DNA of 10,893 nucleotides from Sulfuricurvum sp. (lineage in GTDB: Bacteria > Campylobacterota > Campylobacteria > Campylobacterales > Sulfurimonadaceae), in contig DZBC01000050.1 in NCBI GenBank assembly GCA_022729835.1, forward strand, positions 1 to 10,893, given 5' to 3'. Numbering within the stretch: the first letter of the stretch is position 1; each line of letters opens with the position of its first letter. The notes under the pieces are model-generated. The model saw nothing but the letters and a program-made list of their open reading frames with translations, was not told the DNA's origin and ran no database searches. This document shows, in pieces, positions 1-5,848 of this stretch. The position numbers and the translations under genes are program-made.

Positions 1-488
1 GCCACCTTGGCCAGCGATAGGGCATAAAGCTTCAGATAGGTTGCCTCAACGCTTTGGCAGGGTGCATCGTTGAAGAGAAAAACCACACGGAACTCACCTT
101 CGCGCATTCCTTCCTCTTTGATCTGACGATAGAGTGTGGAAACCACTTGAATATTTCGGTGCGCATCTCCGTAAGCCTCCTGTGCGTATGGAGTAAACGC
201 ATTGAGACAGCTTTCTAAAAAGGTGAGATTGATGTGCGCAACTACTTCATTGGCGCTAAAATCAATGGCAATCCCTTGCTCTTGAATTGACTCGATGAAT
301 ACGGCAGCACTTCCGAAGTTTTCGTTCCAATTGACGACAGGGAATGTGGCCTGCAGCACTTTGTCGGTACTCAGTTGTCCAAAATCGACACGGCAGATAC
401 CGAAGGCCAGAGGATCTTTGTACCCATTTGCGCTCTTGATTGAGGCTATTTTCTGTCTAAAACCCTCGGCGGTTTCGATTATTTCCAT
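1..488 (-). CDS. dapD: 2,3,4,5-tetrahydropyridine-2,6-dicarboxylate N-succinyltransferase, N-terminal part (partial)
   Basis: This is the first ~162 codons of a minus-strand gene that runs off the left edge. The protein begins MEIIETAEGFRQKI and contains GYKDPLAFGICRVDFGQL, FGSAAVFIESIQEQ, AYGDAHRNIQVVSTLYRQIK and VEATYLKLYALSLAKV. I recognise these as the N-terminal region of the long (about 390-400 aa) DapD found in Campylobacterota. DapD transfers succinyl from succinyl-CoA to tetrahydrodipicolinate in the cytoplasm, in the succinylase branch of diaminopimelate/lysine synthesis. The catalytic left-handed beta-helix domain lies outside the window, so no active-site residue can be checked. 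The ATG at 488-486 has a good Shine-Dalgarno sequence (AAGGA, 498-494) 5 nt upstream. An ATG at 501-499 is out of frame. Identification is from remembered family sequences and is fairly secure. Confidence 0.85.
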   Translation of the reverse strand, partial: MEIIETAEGFRQKIASIKSANGYKDPLAFGICRVDFGQLSTDKVLQATFPVVNWNENFGSAAVFIESIQEQGIAIDFSANEVVAHINLTFLESCLNAFTPYAQEAYGDAHRNIQVVSTLYRQIKEEGMREGEFRVVFLFNDAPCQSVEATYLKLYALSLAKV

Positions 489-515
489 AGTAGTCCTTCA
501 TGATAGATTTTCGAA

Positions 516-521
516 ATTTTA
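516..521 (-). promoter_or_regulatory. Probable -10 box for dapD
   Basis: On the minus strand TAAAAT (521-516) lies about 27 nt upstream of the dapD start, giving a short leader with the AAGGA ribosome site. No convincing -35 box is visible, which is usual for the main sigma factor of Campylobacterota. The TTACATGTAA palindrome at 552-561 begins 30 bp upstream of this box. Confidence 0.4.
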
Positions 522-551
522 ACATACGGCGCACTTAAAGCCCCAACGCAC

Positions 552-561
552 TTACATGTAA
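552..561. repeat. TTACATGTAA palindrome, copy 1 (intergenic)
   Basis: A perfect 10-bp inverted repeat in the divergent region between dapD and the ankyrin gene. It is followed by TGGGC. It lies upstream of the predicted -10 boxes on both sides (30 bp to the dapD box, 26 bp to the ankyrin-gene box), so it could be a shared operator. Three more exact copies are at 4927-4936, 6811-6820 and 10383-10392. Confidence 0.9.
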
Positions 562-587
562 TGGGCTACGTTTGAAGTCGAAGCTGT

Positions 588-593
588 TATACT
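588..593 (+). promoter_or_regulatory. Probable -10 box for the ankyrin-repeat gene
   Basis: TATACT within GCTGTTATACTC resembles the GCTATAAT-type -10 seen before nadK. Transcription would start near 600 and give a leader of about 23 nt before the ATG at 623. It argues against translation from the TTG at 572, which would lie upstream of the transcript. Confidence 0.45.
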
Positions 594-622
594 CATCCAA
601 ACGGTCAAAAAACGGGGATGTC

Positions 623-1099
623 ATGGAAAGATGGATGGAGTTGCTGGAGCGAAATGATCAAGTCGAGATCAAACGCTATCTTGCAGGTGGTGGTGATATC
701 AATGCGCTGGGTGAGCACGATGAGTCTGTGTTGGCATTAGCGCTCAAGATGCATTGTGACGAGAAGGTGATCGATGTATTGATCGAAAACGGAGCCAATC
801 TGGATGATTTTGATGAAGAGGGGGTGAGTATCTTTGATTACGCTATCACCTACAATGCGCCAAAACTTTTCAAACACCTGCTGGCTATGGGTGTAGATGT
901 CAATAAAACCATGCGCCGCAGCCGTTTTACCCCGTTGATGGCGGCAGTATGCTATTCCCGTCACGAGATGGCAAAGATGCTACTAGAAGCCGGAGCAGAT
1001 CCGAAAGCCAGAGATCACAAAGGTTTTAGCGCGGCCGATTTTGCCAGAAAAATGCGCAAAAATTCAATAATGCGACTGCTTGAGGAGCATATGGCTTAA
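623..1099 (+). CDS. Small ankyrin-repeat protein, function unknown
   Basis: A 158-residue protein made almost wholly of ankyrin repeats. There are about five units: roughly residues 12-25 (degenerate cap), 32-61 (SVLALALKM...VIDVLIENGANLD), 67-95 (VSIFDYAITYN...LFKHLLAMGVDVN), 101-130 (RFTPLMAAVCYSRHEMAKMLLEAGADPKARD) and 134-157 (cap ending RLLEEHM). There is no signal peptide or membrane segment, so it is probably cytoplasmic. Ankyrin repeats bind other proteins; the partner cannot be inferred here. I chose ATG 623 because GGGG at 614-617 is correctly spaced and a -10 box at 588-593 precedes it. The frame is open back to a TTG at 572. It seems to be monocistronic: dapD diverges from it, and the next gene is convergent and only 7 bp away. 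Confidence 0.85.
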   Translation: MERWMELLERNDQVEIKRYLAGGGDINALGEHDESVLALALKMHCDEKVIDVLIENGANLDDFDEEGVSIFDYAITYNAPKLFKHLLAMGVDVNKTMRRSRFTPLMAAVCYSRHEMAKMLLEAGADPKARDHKGFSAADFARKMRKNSIMRLLEEHMA

Positions 1100-1106
1100 G
1101 GAGTGA

Positions 1107-1856
1107 TTAGGACTCTTTACGCTGATAATCGATCCCCAATGCCTCTAAGCGCTGCTCAAAAAGTTGCAAGGCCCCCTCAGTCTCCCCTTCATCCCTACCC
1201 ATGACGGAAATTTCAACCTCCGCTTTTCCCGCTTTAAGTATCGGAAGCGAAGAGAGTTCGATATGTGGGGGAAGCGCTTGCATCACGTCGATGAGTGTGT
1301 TTTCACTGGTGTACGCATGTAGGCTACGGCGATAGGTTTGAATCGATGAGACGGGGTAGAAACGCTCCAGAGCCTCTTCAACCATTGGGTGGGACATTTG
1401 CGGAAATCCGGGCATAAAAAAATAGCGATCTTGCAGATAAAAACCGGACATATTGTTGACGACGTTGTGCAGCAAGTCTGCATTTTGGGGCAAATCGGCC
1501 ATCAGTATACGATGTGGATAGGCCGCTTCAGCAAAACGCTCTATGATCGCTTGACGAAAAGTTGGATGGGGATAGAGCCTACCGTCGTCAAAGACCTCCG
1601 AAGCGATTGCTCTGGTGAGATCATCAGGTGTTGAACCAATCCCGCCGAAACTAAACATCACGGCATCAGGATCGTCTTTGATCATTGAAAAAACAGTATG
1701 GATCAGCGCCGCATCGTCTTTGATTGTACATGTAAAGTAAAGGGAGTGTCCGCGACGCAACAACGCATCGCGCACAAAGATGAAGTGTTTGTCGTCTCGG
1801 CGTCCGTTGAGAATCTCCGAGCCAATAATAACCGCGTAAAAGCGAGGCGATTTCAA
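1107..1856 (-). CDS. CinA-type molybdopterin-binding (MoCF/MoaB-Mog fold) domain protein, short form
   Basis: A 249-residue cytoplasmic protein. The N-terminal half has the MoCF fold hallmarks: YAVIIGSEILNGRRDDKH at about 8-24, which corresponds to the GdELLxGxxxd loop of CinA, and SFGGIGSTPDDLTRAIA at about 69-85, the counterpart of GGIGPTxDDLT. The C-terminal part (ALPPHIELSSLPILKAGKAEVEISVMG) resembles the middle region of CinA. The nicotinamide-nucleotide deamidase domain of full-length CinA (over 400 aa) is absent. Such stand-alone proteins are usually annotated as competence/damage-inducible protein A or molybdopterin-binding protein; their true reaction is uncertain. The start is TTG 1856-1854, preceded by AAGGAGAG (1869-1862) at 5 nt, which overlaps the stop codon of the upstream adenylate kinase gene. 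No ATG lies before the conserved first strand. It is last in the aspS operon. Confidence 0.8.
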   Translation of the reverse strand: MKSPRFYAVIIGSEILNGRRDDKHFIFVRDALLRRGHSLYFTCTIKDDAALIHTVFSMIKDDPDAVMFSFGGIGSTPDDLTRAIASEVFDDGRLYPHPTFRQAIIERFAEAAYPHRILMADLPQNADLLHNVVNNMSGFYLQDRYFFMPGFPQMSHPMVEEALERFYPVSSIQTYRRSLHAYTSENTLIDVMQALPPHIELSSLPILKAGKAEVEISVMGRDEGETEGALQLFEQRLEALGIDYQRKES

Positions 1857-1867
1857 TCGCTCTCTCC

Positions 1868-2515
1868 TTAGCTTAAGCGCTCGACGATCTCTTTCTCTAC
1901 GGCGTCGATGCTCTGTGTCCCGTCAATGCGGATATATTTGAGCGTCACAAGGGCGTGCGCGAGGTTTTGATAATAGCTCACCAGCGGTTGGGTCTGATCG
2001 TGATAGACACGTAGACGATCTAAGACAATCGACTCTTGGTCGTCGGAACGCTGCACTAGCGCTTCACCCGTCTCGTCATCCACGCCCTCAACTTTAGACG
2101 GATTAAACCGTACATGATAGGTGCGGCCCGATGCGAGGTGCACCCGACGCCCGGACATACGCTCGACAATGACTTCATCGGGTACATCGATCTCGATCAC
2201 CGCATCAATGTCCACACCTGCTTCTTTAAGTGCGTCGGCCTGGGGAACGGTGCGGGGAAAGCCGTCAAGTAAAAATCCTTTGCGGCAGTCTTCTTGGGAA
2301 ATGCGCTCTTTGACCAGTCCGATAATGATCTCATCGGTGACCAGCTTTCCTGCATCCATAAAGGATTTGGCAAGCACGCCAAGCTCACTGCCCACTTTGA
2401 TCGCCGCACGCAACATATCACCGGTTGATATCTGCGGGATTTGAAAAGCCTTGGTTAAGAACTGGGCCTGAGTACCTTTGCCGGCGCCGGGTGCGCCCAA
2501 TAATATAATTCTCAT
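1868..2515 (-). CDS. adk: Adenylate kinase, long-LID type
   Basis: Makes 2 ADP from ATP + AMP in the cytosol. The 215 residues align almost without gaps to the E. coli enzyme (214 aa) as I recall it: P-loop GAPGAGKGTQ at 7-16, AMP-site STGDMLR at 30-36, GFLLDGFPRT at 80-89, and a full LID domain at about 122-159 (SGRRVHLASGRTYHVRFNP...KVEGVDDETGE). The LID lacks the four-Cys zinc site and has the polar residues typical of proteobacterial enzymes. The start is ATG 2515-2513. It has AGGAG (2525-2521) 5 nt upstream and a 4-bp ATGA overlap with the stop of the preceding kinase gene. The longer reading from 2551 is rejected because it adds 12 residues before the conserved first strand. This is the second of two tandem adenylate kinase genes and the long form is the unexpected one in Campylobacterota. 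Confidence 0.93.
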   Translation of the reverse strand: MRIILLGAPGAGKGTQAQFLTKAFQIPQISTGDMLRAAIKVGSELGVLAKSFMDAGKLVTDEIIIGLVKERISQEDCRKGFLLDGFPRTVPQADALKEAGVDIDAVIEIDVPDEVIVERMSGRRVHLASGRTYHVRFNPSKVEGVDDETGEALVQRSDDQESIVLDRLRVYHDQTQPLVSYYQNLAHALVTLKYIRIDGTQSIDAVEKEIVERLS

Positions 2516-3102
2516 AAGATCTCCTGATTTGATAATTTGGATTGAATCCATTGATCCATGTCATCGACAATGGCTTCGATAGAGCGCTCCGCATCAATGG
2601 AGCACAACACTCCTTGATGAGCGTAAAAGGTCTTGATGGTCTCAAGCGGCTCGACGTAAACCCGCATGCGGTTGTCGAACACCTCGTTGCGGTCATCCGC
2701 ACCGCGTGCGCGTCCCAAAACCCGATCTCGCGCCGTCTCTTCGCTCACCACAACCTCAATGACACTGTGCAAGACGATCTGCGTATCATGACGCAAATGA
2801 CGCTCCAGCGCTTCCATCTGCTCGATAGAGCGCGGATAGCCGTCAAATAAAATCACCTCTTTGGAAGCACCTTTGATGGCAGTAACGATGGTATCGATGG
2901 CGATGTCAATCGGTACGATCAACCCTTTGCTGATAAAGCTATCAATACGCGCCCCCAAAGCACTTCCGCTTTGCACCTCTGCGCGCAACAAGTCGCCCGT
3001 TGAGTAGTGCGCCATCTGAACGCTATGGCGCTGTGCGATCAACTGTGCATCCGTTGTTTTCCCCGATCCCGGGGCACCGATGATCAAAAAGAGCTGCTTC
3101 AT
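2512..3102 (-). CDS. Adenylate kinase, short-LID type (Campylobacterota lineage)
   Basis: A 196-residue P-loop nucleoside monophosphate kinase: GAPGSGKTT at 9-17, YSTGDLLRAE at 33-42, VILFDGYPRS at 83-92 and an arginine-rich short LID (VLGRARGADDRNEVFDNR) at about 128-145. It lacks the ~30-residue LID insertion of the E. coli type. Its sequence is like the single Adk of Campylobacter, Helicobacter and Sulfurimonas, so it is probably the ancestral adk of this genome. A kinase specific for another nucleotide remains possible now that a second Adk is present. Its ATG (3102-3100) overlaps the aspS stop as ATGA and has no clear Shine-Dalgarno sequence, so translation is probably coupled to aspS. 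Its own stop overlaps the start of the long-type kinase. Confidence 0.88.
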   Translation of the reverse strand: MKQLFLIIGAPGSGKTTDAQLIAQRHSVQMAHYSTGDLLRAEVQSGSALGARIDSFISKGLIVPIDIAIDTIVTAIKGASKEVILFDGYPRSIEQMEALERHLRHDTQIVLHSVIEVVVSEETARDRVLGRARGADDRNEVFDNRMRVYVEPLETIKTFYAHQGVLCSIDAERSIEAIVDDMDQWIQSKLSNQEIL

Positions 3103-4859
3103 TGCGCCGATTTTTGGTCACGCAGACGAATATGCAGTTCACGCAACTGCGTGAGCTCCACAGGACTAGGGGCACTGGTCATGAGGCATGACGCTTTTTG
3201 AGTTTTAGGGAAGGCAATGACATCACGGATGGACTCTTTTTTGGAGAGCAGCATCATAAGGCGGTCAAATCCAATGGCAAAGCCGCCGTGCGGAGGTGCC
3301 CCAAATTTGAGTGCATCAAGCAAAAAGCCGAACTTCGCGCGCGCCTCTTCCTCTTCGATACCCAAAAGCTTGAAGATCTGCTCTTGCAGCGCCTCTTTGT
3401 GGATACGGATCGAACCGCCGCCAAGCTCGGTACCGTTAAGCACAATATCATAAGCGATGGATTCGATATCTTCAAGGTGTTCATGGTTTAGATCGCGTGG
3501 CATGGTGAAGGGGTGGTGCAAGGCTTTGACGCGCCCCTCTTCGATCTCGAACATCGGAAAGTCAACGACCCAGACAAACTCAAAGCGGTCTTTGTCGATC
3601 AGGTTCATCTTCTCGTGTTCGGCGATAAAGATACGAAAGCGGCCCATGTAGTCCCACACCGTCTTTTTGTCTCCGGCGCCGAAAAAGACGACGTCGCCGA
3701 CTTGCATCTGTGTGCGCTCGATGAGCAACTGGAGATCTTCAGGGCTAAAGAACTTCTCCAGCGGCCCTTTGAGTCCGTCCTCTTTCATCTGGAAATAACC
3801 CAGACCTTTGGCGCCGAATTTGCGCACGTAATCTTCAAAACTCTTCATTTCGCGCTTGGAAAATACCAAATCGGCCCCCGGTACCCGTAACGCTTTGATG
3901 CGGTTCATTTTGGGGTTGGCAGCGATGGCGGTGAAAATCTCGTTAGTGCAGCGTGCGAAGATATCAATCACATCTACCATTTTAAGCTCATAGCGCAGAT
4001 CAGGCTTATCCGAGCCGTACCACTCCATCGCGTCGCTATATTTGATGCGGTTAAAAGGCGGGTTAATCTGATACCCTGCAGACTCGAACATTCCATAAAT
4101 CAGCTCTTCGGCAACTTTGATGACATCCTCTTGATCACAAAAACTCATCTCTACGTCGATCTGGGTAAATTCGGGCTGGCGGTCGGCGCGAAGGTCCTCA
4201 TCTCGGAAGCATTTGGCAATCTGAAAATAGCGGTCAAAGCCACCGACCATCAAGAGCTGCTTAAAGAGCTGCGGCGACTGGGGCAGGGCGTAAAACTCGC
4301 CCTCATGCACACGGCTCGGCACCAGATAGTCACGCGCGCCTTCAGGCGTGGATTTGGTCAAAATAGGGGTCTCAACCTCCAAAAAGCCCAAACGATCCAG
4401 TGTGTTGCGCGCGGCGATGGCGGCTTTGGAACGGAGCTTGAAGGTTTCATACGAAGAGGGATTGCGCAAATCAAGATAGCGATAGCGTAGACGGGTCTCT
4501 TCGCCGACATTATTGTCGCCGATCACGAAGGGCACCGGTTCAGAGCGATTTTCGATGATCAGCTCTTTGACGACCACTTCGATGGCTCCGGTTTTAAGGC
4601 GAGGGTTGACCAGCCCCTCACCGCGCGCACGCACGCTGCCTTTGGCAATCAGAACGAATTCGTCGCGTACATCGTTGGCGACCTTGTGCGCCTGAGTGCT
4701 ATCGGCAGGGTCGTTGACCAGTTGGATCAGACCCGATTTGTCGCGCAGGTCGATAAATATGATACCGCCGTGGTCGCGGTGACTGTTGGCCCACCCGCAC
4801 AAGACGACCTCTTGTCCGATATGGCGCTCACTAAGTTCAGTACAGTAGTGACTTCTCAA
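3099..4859 (-). CDS. aspS: Aspartyl-tRNA synthetase, bacterial type
   Basis: Charges tRNA-Asp with aspartate. Counting from the TTG at 4859 the protein has 586 residues, normal for the bacterial family. It has an N-terminal OB fold (VVLCGWANSHRDHGGIIFIDLRD, about 18-40), class II motif 1 (about 145-170), motif 2 (CFRDEDLRADRQPEFTQ, 217-233), a GAD insertion domain (about 285-420) and motif 3 (GFAIGFDRLMMLL, 526-538). In relatives such as Helicobacter pylori the enzyme is non-discriminating and also makes Asp-tRNA-Asn for GatCAB; whether that holds here cannot be read from the window. I chose TTG 4859-4857 because the protein then begins (f)MRSHYCTELSE, as in relatives, GAGGA (4871-4867) is 7 nt upstream, and a -10 box sits at 4895-4890. 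A reading from 4976 would start upstream of that promoter. First gene of a four-gene operon. Confidence 0.95.
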   Translation of the reverse strand: MRSHYCTELSERHIGQEVVLCGWANSHRDHGGIIFIDLRDKSGLIQLVNDPADSTQAHKVANDVRDEFVLIAKGSVRARGEGLVNPRLKTGAIEVVVKELIIENRSEPVPFVIGDNNVGEETRLRYRYLDLRNPSSYETFKLRSKAAIAARNTLDRLGFLEVETPILTKSTPEGARDYLVPSRVHEGEFYALPQSPQLFKQLLMVGGFDRYFQIAKCFRDEDLRADRQPEFTQIDVEMSFCDQEDVIKVAEELIYGMFESAGYQINPPFNRIKYSDAMEWYGSDKPDLRYELKMVDVIDIFARCTNEIFTAIAANPKMNRIKALRVPGADLVFSKREMKSFEDYVRKFGAKGLGYFQMKEDGLKGPLEKFFSPEDLQLLIERTQMQVGDVVFFGAGDKKTVWDYMGRFRIFIAEHEKMNLIDKDRFEFVWVVDFPMFEIEEGRVKALHHPFTMPRDLNHEHLEDIESIAYDIVLNGTELGGGSIRIHKEALQEQIFKLLGIEEEEARAKFGFLLDALKFGAPPHGGFAIGFDRLMMLLSKKESIRDVIAFPKTQKASCLMTSAPSPVELTQLRELHIRLRDQKSAQ

Positions 4860-4889
4860 TCGTGAATCCTCACAAATAATGTTTCTGCG

Positions 4890-4895
4890 ATTATA
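4890..4895 (-). promoter_or_regulatory. Probable -10 box for the aspS operon
   Basis: The minus strand reads GAGTATAATCGC, a perfect TATAAT. The start of transcription would be near 4883, giving a leader of about 24 nt to the TTG at 4859. No clear -35 box is visible. The palindrome at 4927-4936 begins 31 bp upstream, almost the same spacing as in the dapD promoter. Confidence 0.6.
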
Positions 4896-4924
4896 CTCAA
4901 GGGGAGCTTGGGCTTTGCTAAGTG

Positions 4925-4938
4925 CCTTACATGTAAGG
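4925..4938. repeat. TTACATGTAA palindrome, copy 2 (intergenic, extended to 14 bp)
   Basis: CCTTACATGTAAGG is a perfect 14-bp inverted repeat between the divergent aspS and nadK promoters, with the 10-bp core at 4927-4936. The 15-base string TTACATGTAAGGGTG here is identical to that at 10383-10397. It lies 21 bp upstream of the nadK -10 box and 31 bp upstream of the aspS -10 box, and would reach the -35 zone of nadK. Confidence 0.9.
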
Positions 4939-4957
4939 GTGTGTTTGTAAAGTTGGC

Positions 4958-4963
4958 TATAAT
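4958..4963 (+). promoter_or_regulatory. Probable -10 box for nadK and downstream genes
   Basis: TATAAT in the context TTGGCTATAATGACACC, with a predicted transcript start near 4970 and a leader of about 24 nt to the TTG start of nadK. No standard -35 box is visible; the upstream TGTTTGTAAAG is T-rich, as is common in Campylobacterota promoters. Confidence 0.6.
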
Positions 4964-4993
4964 GACACCAAATCAAAGAGTGGGGTTGATGAC

Positions 4994-5848
4994 TTGAAAT
5001 TAACCAATATAAAAAGAGTCGGCGTCGTTTTGCGCCCCTCTACGCCTGAGTTAAAGAGCGTTTTTTATCAGGTTAAAGCGCTGTTTGAATCACATGGGGT
5101 CGAGATACTTATTGACAACATCAGCGGCGGTATGATCGGGGTGTTGGGGCAAAAATTTGACATTCTGTGTCAAAACTGCGACATGCTACTCTCCATCGGT
5201 GGTGACGGCACTTTTATTTCGGCTGTACGTCGCTCTTATGCCTACAAGATGCCGGTGTTGGGGATTCATGCCGGTAAACTCGGTTTTTTGGCCGATCTGG
5301 ATTTGGCTGGACTGGAGGACTTTGTGCCTAAATTGACAAGCGGCGATTATTGCATCGAAGAGCGGGCGATGCTCGAAGCATCCATGACGACCAAAGAGAA
5401 GACAACACGTGTTATCGCCTTTAACGATATAGTTTTGACCCGCCCTTCGATTGCTAAAATGATTCATCTACAAACAAAGGTGGACGGCAAGGCCTTCAAT
5501 ACCTACTTCGGAGATGGCGTCATCATCTCCACGCCGACGGGCTCCACCGCCTATAACCTCTCCGCCGGAGGTCCGGTGCTCTTTCCGCATACCCATGTTT
5601 TCGCCCTGACACCCATCAGCCCCCATTCACTCACCCAGCGCCCAGTGGTATTGCCAGGCCATTTTGAAATCGAAGTCAGTACCTCCGAGCAGAGTGCGTT
5701 GGCGATCGTGGACGGACAGGATCTTTATGAGTTTGGCGAAGGGGATCGCATCCTCATCAAACTGGCAAGCGAATCAGCGCGGCTGCTACACAAATCCGAC
5801 TTTAACTATTTCGATGTCCTTAAAGGCAAGCTGGGATGGGGTGAATAA
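4994..5848 (+). CDS. nadK: NAD kinase (ATP/polyphosphate-dependent NAD+ kinase)
   Basis: Phosphorylates NAD+ to NADP+ in the cytosol. The 284 residues match the family length. Visible motifs are LLSIGGDGTF (GGDGT at 69-73), the NAD-binding FNDIVLTR (N144, D145), and FGDGVIISTPTGSTAYNLSAGGP (about 172-194), all diagnostic of NadK. The start is TTG at 4994 with a G-rich site (GTGGGG, 4980-4985) 8 nt upstream and a leader consistent with the -10 box at 4958. The nearby ATG at 4989 runs straight into a stop (ATG ACT TGA). The gene ends TAATG, overlapping the next ATG by one base, so nadK and recN are translationally coupled. The nadK-recN pairing is common across bacteria. Confidence 0.95.
   Translation: MKLTNIKRVGVVLRPSTPELKSVFYQVKALFESHGVEILIDNISGGMIGVLGQKFDILCQNCDMLLSIGGDGTFISAVRRSYAYKMPVLGIHAGKLGFLADLDLAGLEDFVPKLTSGDYCIEERAMLEASMTTKEKTTRVIAFNDIVLTRPSIAKMIHLQTKVDGKAFNTYFGDGVIISTPTGSTAYNLSAGGPVLFPHTHVFALTPISPHSLTQRPVVLPGHFEIEVSTSEQSALAIVDGQDLYEFGEGDRILIKLASESARLLHKSDFNYFDVLKGKLGWGE

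Noticed and set aside
572..622. N-terminal extension of the ankyrin gene from TTG 572
   Set aside because: The -10 box at 588-593 lies inside this stretch and no ribosome site precedes 572; ATG 623 has GGGG at the right spacing.
1090..1120. Bidirectional terminator between the convergent ankyrin and CinA-type genes
   Set aside because: Only a six-pair stem with a bulge (AAGGAGT / ACTCTT) and no T-run on either strand; not enough to call.
3198..4695. Long open frames on the plus strand opposite aspS
   Set aside because: They are shadows of the conserved aspS frame, with no recognisable domain, ribosome site or promoter.
4860..4976. N-terminal extension of aspS to an upstream start at 4976
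   Set aside because: It would place about 39 non-conserved residues before the universal RSHY...GW start, cross the predicted aspS -10 box and begin inside the nadK promoter. TTG 4859 has a ribosome site at the right distance.
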